A DNA stretch of 11,065 nucleotides from Tannerella sp. (GTDB lineage Bacteria > Bacteroidota > Bacteroidia > Bacteroidales > Tannerellaceae): the NCBI GenBank assembly GCA_031261145.1, contig JAISJX010000073.1, positions 1 to 11,065 of the forward strand. Direction: 5' to 3'. Shown here piece after piece: positions 6,884-11,065 of the stretch. Both the position numbers and the translations under genes were made by a program. How positions within the stretch are numbered: the stretch's first letter is position 1; the number at the start of each line of letters is the position of its first letter. The notes beneath the pieces were generated by a model that made no database searches, was not told the origin of the DNA, and saw nothing but the letters and a program-made list of their open reading frames with translations.

Positions 6884-7702
6884 ATGGAAGCACAGAAACA
6901 AGTGAAAAGAGTAGGCAAGAAATCTCGTGGGATTTCGGCCAGTATTGTTATTGCATGCTGCTTTATTTTAGCAGTATCATTTTATGTATTCATATTGGGT
7001 AATCCGGCGAACTTCGTGGACAATAACCCTGCAAACCATCCACTTAACGGCAACATGTTAGGGACGATGCACAAAGGAGGGTATGTTGTACCGTTGATTC
7101 TGACTTTGTTAGTGACGGTTATCGCATTGAGCGTAGAACGCATTTTTGCTTTGGGCAAAGCAAAAGGCCAGGGGAATTTAACGGACTTCGTATATGACGT
7201 GAAAGCCGAATTGGCGAAAGGCGATATCGCCGCTGCCGAGGCGCTTTGCGCAAAACAAAAAGGTTCGGTTGCCGCTATCGTGGACGCCGGTTTGAAGAAG
7301 TACAAAGAAATGGAAACAGCAGGTATTCCTAAAGAACAGAAGATTGAAGAAATCAAAGCTGAACTTGAAGAAGCTACCGCTTTGGAGTTGCCTTCTTTCC
7401 AACAAAACTTACCTATCATCGCAACGATCTCGACGTTAGGAACCTTGTTAGGTCTGTTGGGAACGGTATTAGGTATGATCCGTTCTTTCGGCGCTTTGGC
7501 CTCCGAAGGTGCGGCTGACTCGGTTGCGCTTTCTGCCGGTATCTCGGAAGCGCTTATCAACACGGCTTGTGGTATCGCAACGGGCGCGTTGGCAATCATC
7601 ACCTATTCTTACTTCACAAGTAAGATCGATAACCTGACTTATGCTATCGACGAAATGGGATTTGCTTTAACACAGACCTACGCTGCAACACACAACGCTT
7701 AA
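6884..7702 (+). CDS. exbB: ExbB/TolQ/MotA-family proton channel protein
   Basis: Inner-membrane stator of the proton-driven motor that energises TonB, working with the two ExbD proteins downstream. The protein is 272 aa with predicted helices at about 19-40, 66-90, 177-201 and 220-245. The N-terminal helix and the loop after it make it longer than the roughly 244-aa E. coli protein. The family core is intact: GTLLGLLGTVLGMIRSFGAL (about 186-205) and ISEALINTACGIATGA (about 220-235). T194, E222 and T227 correspond to E. coli T148, E176 and T181, which line the proton path, so it should be active. The cytoplasmic segment between helices 2 and 3 is long and charged (EEIKAELEEATALE). It is the first gene of the operon, 13 bp before the first exbD. 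Confidence 0.95.
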   Translation: MEAQKQVKRVGKKSRGISASIVIACCFILAVSFYVFILGNPANFVDNNPANHPLNGNMLGTMHKGGYVVPLILTLLVTVIALSVERIFALGKAKGQGNLTDFVYDVKAELAKGDIAAAEALCAKQKGSVAAIVDAGLKKYKEMETAGIPKEQKIEEIKAELEEATALELPSFQQNLPIIATISTLGTLLGLLGTVLGMIRSFGALASEGAADSVALSAGISEALINTACGIATGALAIITYSYFTSKIDNLTYAIDEMGFALTQTYAATHNA

Positions 7703-7715
7703 TCAGGACAATCCA

Positions 7716-8369
7716 ATGGCAAAAGCAAAAGTAAAAAAGCAAAGTACATTCATCGACATGACGGCGATGAGTGATGTTACTGTACTTTTACTTACTTTCT
7801 TTATGTTAACTTCTACGTTTATCTCAAAGGAACCCATTCAAGTAGTCACGCCACACTCTGTTTCCGAAATCAAAATCCCGGAAACGAACTTGATGACTAT
7901 CTTAGTGGATGCTGAAGGTAAAATCTTCATGAGTTTGGATAACCAGAATGATAAGATTGCAACATTAAGAGCTGTAGGTGAAGATTACGGTTATGAATTT
8001 TCTCCCGCACAACTGAGTTCCTTCCAGAAACTATTGACGTTTGGCGTCCCCATGCGTACTATAAAAGATTTCTTGAATTTGCCTGTCGACAAACAGGATG
8101 AATACATGAGAAATCTTACCAGCGCCAGGGTAGGTATCCCGACCGACAGTGCGGAAGTGAGAGACAATCAGGGTGTAGTATCATCCGATAACGAATTTAA
8201 GCGTTGGGTAAGTCATGCGACGACGGTCAACCCCGACTTGCAAATCGCTATCAAAGCTGACAGGAGCACCAATTATCCGGTCGTGAAGAAAGTGATGGAT
8301 GATTTAAGAGATATGCGTAAAAACCGCTACCTCTTGATTACAAGTTTGAAAACGGCTTCCAGCGAATGA
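7716..8369 (+). CDS. exbD: ExbD/TolR-family biopolymer transport protein (first copy)
   Basis: Single-span partner of ExbB; its helix sits in the ExbB pore and its periplasmic domain contacts TonB. It is 217 aa, against about 141 in E. coli. The helix at about 17-36 (MSDVTVLLLTFFMLTSTFI) carries D20, the equivalent of the essential ExbD Asp25. A TolR-like fold follows (PETNLMTILVDAEGKIFM), interrupted by an extra segment at about 75-160, and ends with KADRSTNYPVVKKVMDDLR, the conserved C-terminal motif. The insert is what makes it long; its role is unknown. It lies 13 bp after exbB. Confidence 0.92.
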   Translation: MAKAKVKKQSTFIDMTAMSDVTVLLLTFFMLTSTFISKEPIQVVTPHSVSEIKIPETNLMTILVDAEGKIFMSLDNQNDKIATLRAVGEDYGYEFSPAQLSSFQKLLTFGVPMRTIKDFLNLPVDKQDEYMRNLTSARVGIPTDSAEVRDNQGVVSSDNEFKRWVSHATTVNPDLQIAIKADRSTNYPVVKKVMDDLRDMRKNRYLLITSLKTASSE

Positions 8370-8405
8370 AGTTACGTATTTATCTTTAATTAAATTAAAA
8401 AGAAA

Positions 8406-9098
8406 ATGTCTGAAATACAAACGAAAGATGCTGGCGGTGGCGGTAAAAACAAACAGAAGAAACAAACGTTGCGTGTCGATTTCACCCCTATGGTGGATAT
8501 GAACATGTTGCTGATTACCTTCTTCATGTTGTGTACCTCCCTTGTAAAGCCGCAAACGATGAATATAAACATGCCTTCCAAGGATATTGTTGATGATTCT
8601 CAAAAGGAAAAAGTAAGAGAATCCGGCGCGGTAACTATTATTTTGGGTGGAGATAACAAACTCTACTATTATGAAGGTATGCCGAAAGAGGACGGTTCCT
8701 CTTATGCAGATTCTTCTTTCCTGCAATTAACTCCTTACGGCGCTGAAGGAATAAGAACCGTGCTGCTGAGGAAGAATAGCGGAACGTATGAACTCATTCA
8801 GGAACTGAAAGATAAAAAACAGAAACTGGAGATTACGGAAGAACAGTTCAGAGAAGAATCGAAGAAAATTCAAGAGGAGGCCCTTAACGTCAAAAAGATT
8901 GCTCCTACGATTATGATCAAGCCGACTGATTTATCAACGTATAAAAACCTGGTGGACGTATTGGACGAGATGTTGATTTGCAACATTGGGGCTTATGCGA
9001 TAATAGAATTGTCTGAGGGGGATCGTTACTTGCTGTTTAAGAAAACAGATAATCCTGAATATCTTACAGAGAAGCAACGTGCTGAGGCAACCAAATAA
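8406..9098 (+). CDS. exbD: ExbD/TolR-family biopolymer transport protein (second copy)
   Basis: This second ExbD has 230 aa. A flexible N-terminus (AGGGGKNKQKKQ) precedes VDFTPMVDMNMLLITFFM, the family consensus, with D31 as the proton-carrying Asp and a helix at about 29-47. The TolR-like part is split by an insert at about 85-165 rich in Lys and Glu (LIQELKDKKQKLEITEEQ), which looks like a coiled coil. The C-terminal part holds STYKNLVDVLDEMLICNIGAYA. It is clearly divergent from the first copy rather than a recent duplicate. Bacteroidetes commonly carry two exbD genes per operon; a mixed ExbD pair in one motor is plausible but is inference. Gaps are 36 bp before and 26 bp after. Confidence 0.92.
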   Translation: MSEIQTKDAGGGGKNKQKKQTLRVDFTPMVDMNMLLITFFMLCTSLVKPQTMNINMPSKDIVDDSQKEKVRESGAVTIILGGDNKLYYYEGMPKEDGSSYADSSFLQLTPYGAEGIRTVLLRKNSGTYELIQELKDKKQKLEITEEQFREESKKIQEEALNVKKIAPTIMIKPTDLSTYKNLVDVLDEMLICNIGAYAIIELSEGDRYLLFKKTDNPEYLTEKQRAEATK

Positions 9099-9124
9099 TT
9101 TATCTCATAATAAACATACAAACA

Positions 9125-9937
9125 ATGGCAAAAGATATAAATTTAACTTCACGGAAATGGCTGGAACTGATATTTGAAGACAAGAATCAGGCGTATGGCG
9201 CTTATGTGCTGCGCAACGAATCTTCAGATCGCCACCTGCAAGCTATCATCGTTGTTATTTTAGTAGGGTTGGCCGCGGTCTTCCTTCCTAACCTCATCAA
9301 ATCTGTCATCCCGCACAAGGCGGTTGATTTGACACAGACAGAAGAGGTGACGATGGTGGATATAGATACCGAAGTCCCTGAAGAGAACCAGATCAAGGAG
9401 ATTCAAAACGTTCCGCCCCCTCCGGCATTGAAAGCGACGATCGCGTTCGTGCCTCCTATCATTGTGGAAGACAGTAAGGCTGATGAAGTACAAGTCACCC
9501 AATTGGAGTTGACCGATACCAAAGCAGACATCTCTGTTGCAACTATTGAAGGAGTAGAAGGAGGTACGGTGGATATTGCCGACCTGCAAGAGGCTAAAGA
9601 GGTGGTGGAAGAAGCGCCAAAGGTTTGGGATCACGCGGAAGTAATGCCTTCCTTCCCTGGTGGAGATAAGGAAATGATGAAGTTTTTGTACGAAAATCTC
9701 AAGTATCCGGTAATTGCAACCGAACAAGGTATTCAAGGTCGTGTAATCTTGCGGTTCGTGGTCGGCCCTGACGGGTCGGTGGGAAGTGTGGCGGTAATCC
9801 GTTCGTTGGATCCAAGTTGCGACAAGGAAGCTATTCGCGTAGTAAATAAAATGCCGAAATGGATTCCAGGGAAGCAAAACGGGACTCCTGTTGCTGTGTA
9901 TTTCACTTTACCGGTAGTGTTCAAATTGCAAAACTGA
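9125..9937 (+). CDS. tonB: TonB family energy-transducing protein
   Basis: TonB spans the periplasm and passes energy from ExbB/ExbD to outer-membrane TonB-dependent transporters. The protein is 270 aa. It has a cytoplasmic N-terminus of about 37 aa with FEDKNQAYGAYVLR, typical of Bacteroidetes TonB, one helix at about 38-60, and a periplasmic linker at about 61-175. The linker has only short Pro runs (VPPPPALKA, FVPPIIVED) and is markedly acidic, unlike the Pro-Lys/Pro-Glu repeats of E. coli TonB. The C-terminal TonB domain at about 180-270 is complete: KYPVIATEQGIQGRVILRF, then DGSVGSV, MPKWIPGKQNGTPV and LPVVFKL. It is the fourth gene of the operon, 7 bp before the next frame. Confidence 0.95.
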   Translation: MAKDINLTSRKWLELIFEDKNQAYGAYVLRNESSDRHLQAIIVVILVGLAAVFLPNLIKSVIPHKAVDLTQTEEVTMVDIDTEVPEENQIKEIQNVPPPPALKATIAFVPPIIVEDSKADEVQVTQLELTDTKADISVATIEGVEGGTVDIADLQEAKEVVEEAPKVWDHAEVMPSFPGGDKEMMKFLYENLKYPVIATEQGIQGRVILRFVVGPDGSVGSVAVIRSLDPSCDKEAIRVVNKMPKWIPGKQNGTPVAVYFTLPVVFKLQN

Positions 9938-9944
9938 CAAGAAC

Positions 9945-10163
9945 GTGAATACCCGCAAACCAAAATTGGAAGGTCGAGAATTAATTACGTTCATCTTTGA
10001 ATGTGTTATGTCGGTCTTTTATGTGGCTCTCGGCGTGATACTCTTATTCACCGCCTGCTTTAATACTATTATTGCGGACGGGAGAATAAGGCTGGGCTTG
10101 GGAATCGCGTTCGGGATTTACGGTATATACAGAATCTTCAGGGCGAAAAAAAAGCTATGCTAA
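9945..10163 (+). CDS. Small two-helix membrane protein of the TonB operon
   Basis: The 72-aa protein has two predicted helices, about 13-37 (FIFECVMSVFYVALGVILLF) and 46-66 (GLGIAFGIYGIYRIF), and basic ends (MNTRKPKLEGR; RAKKKLC), so both termini should be cytoplasmic. The start is GTG, 7 bp after the tonB stop; the first internal ATG would remove most of helix 1, so the GTG is preferred. I do not recognise a named family. As I recall, Bacteroidales often have a small membrane protein between tonB and a PstS-like gene, which suggests a motor-accessory role, but that is inference. The hairpin terminator follows 18 bp after the stop. Confidence 0.7.
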   Translation: MNTRKPKLEGRELITFIFECVMSVFYVALGVILLFTACFNTIIADGRIRLGLGIAFGIYGIYRIFRAKKKLC

Positions 10164-10181
10164 TGAAGTGACAGCTAAAAG

Positions 10182-10214
10182 TTGAAAGCGGACATACATC
10201 CGCTTTCAATTTTT
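10182..10214 (+). terminator. Intrinsic terminator after the small membrane gene
   Basis: TTGAAAGCGGA (10182-10192) pairs perfectly with TCCGCTTTCAA (10199-10209) around a 6-nt loop, followed by five T's and more AT-rich sequence. The A-run just before the stem can extend it by pairing with the T-run. The next gene starts 16 bp later with no clear promoter between, so it probably acts as a partial terminator that lowers expression of the PstS-like gene. Confidence 0.8.
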
Positions 10215-10230
10215 ATTTAACAAAACAGGT

Positions 10231-11065
10231 ATGAAGCGAATGATTCTATATGGTTTATTGTGTCTGCTCTCAGGGCTTACTTTTTCCTGCAAGAAGAAGG
10301 CGTCCAAAGGCGGTTGGGACGATACGCTTCATTCGGGCTTCATACAGATAGCCTGCGACGCCAATTTCAAGACCTTGATGAATGCCGAAATCCAGGTATT
10401 TGAAGCGCATAACCCCCAGGCCGTGATTGTGCCGGTCTATACCACGGAGAAAGAAGCCATTCAACTGCTGGTGGAAGATTCCGTCCGGTTGGCTCTTGCT
10501 ACACGGGATTTAACCCGGAAAGAACGGGCGACGATGCTGGAGCGTAACATGGATGCCAAAAAGCATCTGATCGCTTTTGACGGAGTAGCCCTCATTATAA
10601 ACAAACAAAATACAGACTCCGCCATTGGATTGGCTGAATTGAAGAAAATCCTTACGGGCGAGATTACAGAATGGTCGCAACTCAACCCCGATTCTCCGTA
10701 TGGAACGATCCGGGTGATATTCGACAATAAAGAATCGGGCATCTTGCGTTATGTAGCCGACTCGCTCTTGCAGGGCGCCGACCATTCCCCGAACCTCTTC
10801 GCGTTGGAGAATTGCGCCGAAGTAATTGAGAAAGTGATAGAGATGCCCAATACCATTGGCTTGATCGGCGCGAATGTATTGAGCGATGAAAACAGTACAG
10901 ACTATCTGAACTGTAAAGATAAAATCAGTTTGATGAGCATCAATGGCTATCTGCCTTTTGCCGGCGACATCGTACAGGAGAATTATCCGCTGTGGAGACC
11001 TGTCTATGTGCTGTTGTCCGACCCGAGAAGCGGCTTGTCATCCGGTTTAAGTATCTTCCTGGCCA
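10231..11065 (+). CDS. PstS-like substrate-binding lipoprotein, 3' end outside window
   Basis: 278 codons are visible and the frame is open at the window end. The signal is MKRMILYGLLCLLSGLTFSC with probable lipidated Cys20, followed by KKKASK with no acidic surface-export motif, so a periplasmic position is expected. PBP-like (PstS family) marks are DGVALIINKQN (about 117-127), KKILTGEITEWSQL (about 138-151) and NYPLWRPVYVLL (about 251-262). The phosphate-gripping loops differ: the GSST-type loop reads CDANF, the GSG loop reads TTE, and the RxxGSGT motif reads DNKESGIL, so the ligand may not be phosphate. No pstC, pstA or pstB is in view. It follows the TonB operon past a hairpin; as I recall this linkage recurs in Bacteroidales. 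Confidence 0.85.
   Translation, partial: MKRMILYGLLCLLSGLTFSCKKKASKGGWDDTLHSGFIQIACDANFKTLMNAEIQVFEAHNPQAVIVPVYTTEKEAIQLLVEDSVRLALATRDLTRKERATMLERNMDAKKHLIAFDGVALIINKQNTDSAIGLAELKKILTGEITEWSQLNPDSPYGTIRVIFDNKESGILRYVADSLLQGADHSPNLFALENCAEVIEKVIEMPNTIGLIGANVLSDENSTDYLNCKDKISLMSINGYLPFAGDIVQENYPLWRPVYVLLSDPRSGLSSGLSIFLA

Noticed and set aside
9260..9877. Minus-strand open frame of 205 codons
   Set aside because: It is antisense to tonB, and its His/Arg-rich product is typical of a shadow frame.
1..11065. Mobile element, CRISPR array, tRNA or rRNA
   Set aside because: No transposase or integrase, no regular repeat-spacer array, no cloverleaf-like or rRNA-like sequence was seen on reading the intergenic stretches.

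Overview
The window looks like chromosomal DNA from the phylum Bacteroidetes, most likely order Bacteroidales. The evidence is: promoters of the TAnnTTTG type rather than sigma70 type; starts with little or no Shine-Dalgarno sequence; a TonB with the cytoplasmic N-terminal motif FEDKNQAYGAYVLR; two long ExbD paralogues in one operon; and a CzcA-type efflux set preceded by a small His-rich membrane protein. Genus cannot be assigned from the sequence alone.

Left arm (1-4857, all minus strand). A heavy-metal efflux operon is read right to left: a 117-aa His-rich membrane protein (4504-4857), a 236-bp gap with small repeats and a hairpin, a periplasmic adaptor lipoprotein (3161-4267), a CzcA-type RND pump (66-3158), and the first 24 codons of an exported protein (1-73) that is probably the outer-membrane channel. 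The last three genes are tightly coupled, with a 2-bp gap and an 8-bp overlap. The pump has the D-x5-D-x6-E proton-relay pattern of CzcA and no obvious CusA-like Met site, so divalent ions are a likelier cargo than Cu(I)/Ag(I).

Centre (4858-6629). A divergent intergenic region carries promoter-like motifs for both arms. On the plus strand follows a 500-aa exported protein that joins a DUF1349/LamG-like beta-sandwich to a six-repeat TolB-like (PD40) propeller. It ends in a clear intrinsic terminator.

Right arm (6630-11065, plus strand). An AT-rich leader holds an imperfect tandem duplication of about 80 bp, each copy with its own Bacteroidetes promoter. It drives exbB - exbD - exbD - tonB - a small two-helix membrane protein, and then, past an 11-bp-stem hairpin terminator, a PstS-like lipoprotein cut by the window end. 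ExbB/ExbD form the proton-driven motor and TonB carries the energy to outer-membrane receptors. The small membrane protein and the PstS-like lipoprotein have no assigned role but their position ties them to TonB energisation. I see no tRNA, rRNA, CRISPR array, insertion sequence or attachment site. The most noteworthy points are the duplicated promoter, the PstS-like lipoprotein with a degenerate phosphate site and no PstCAB genes beside it, the TolB hybrid beside the TonB motor, and the His-rich protein of the metal operon.
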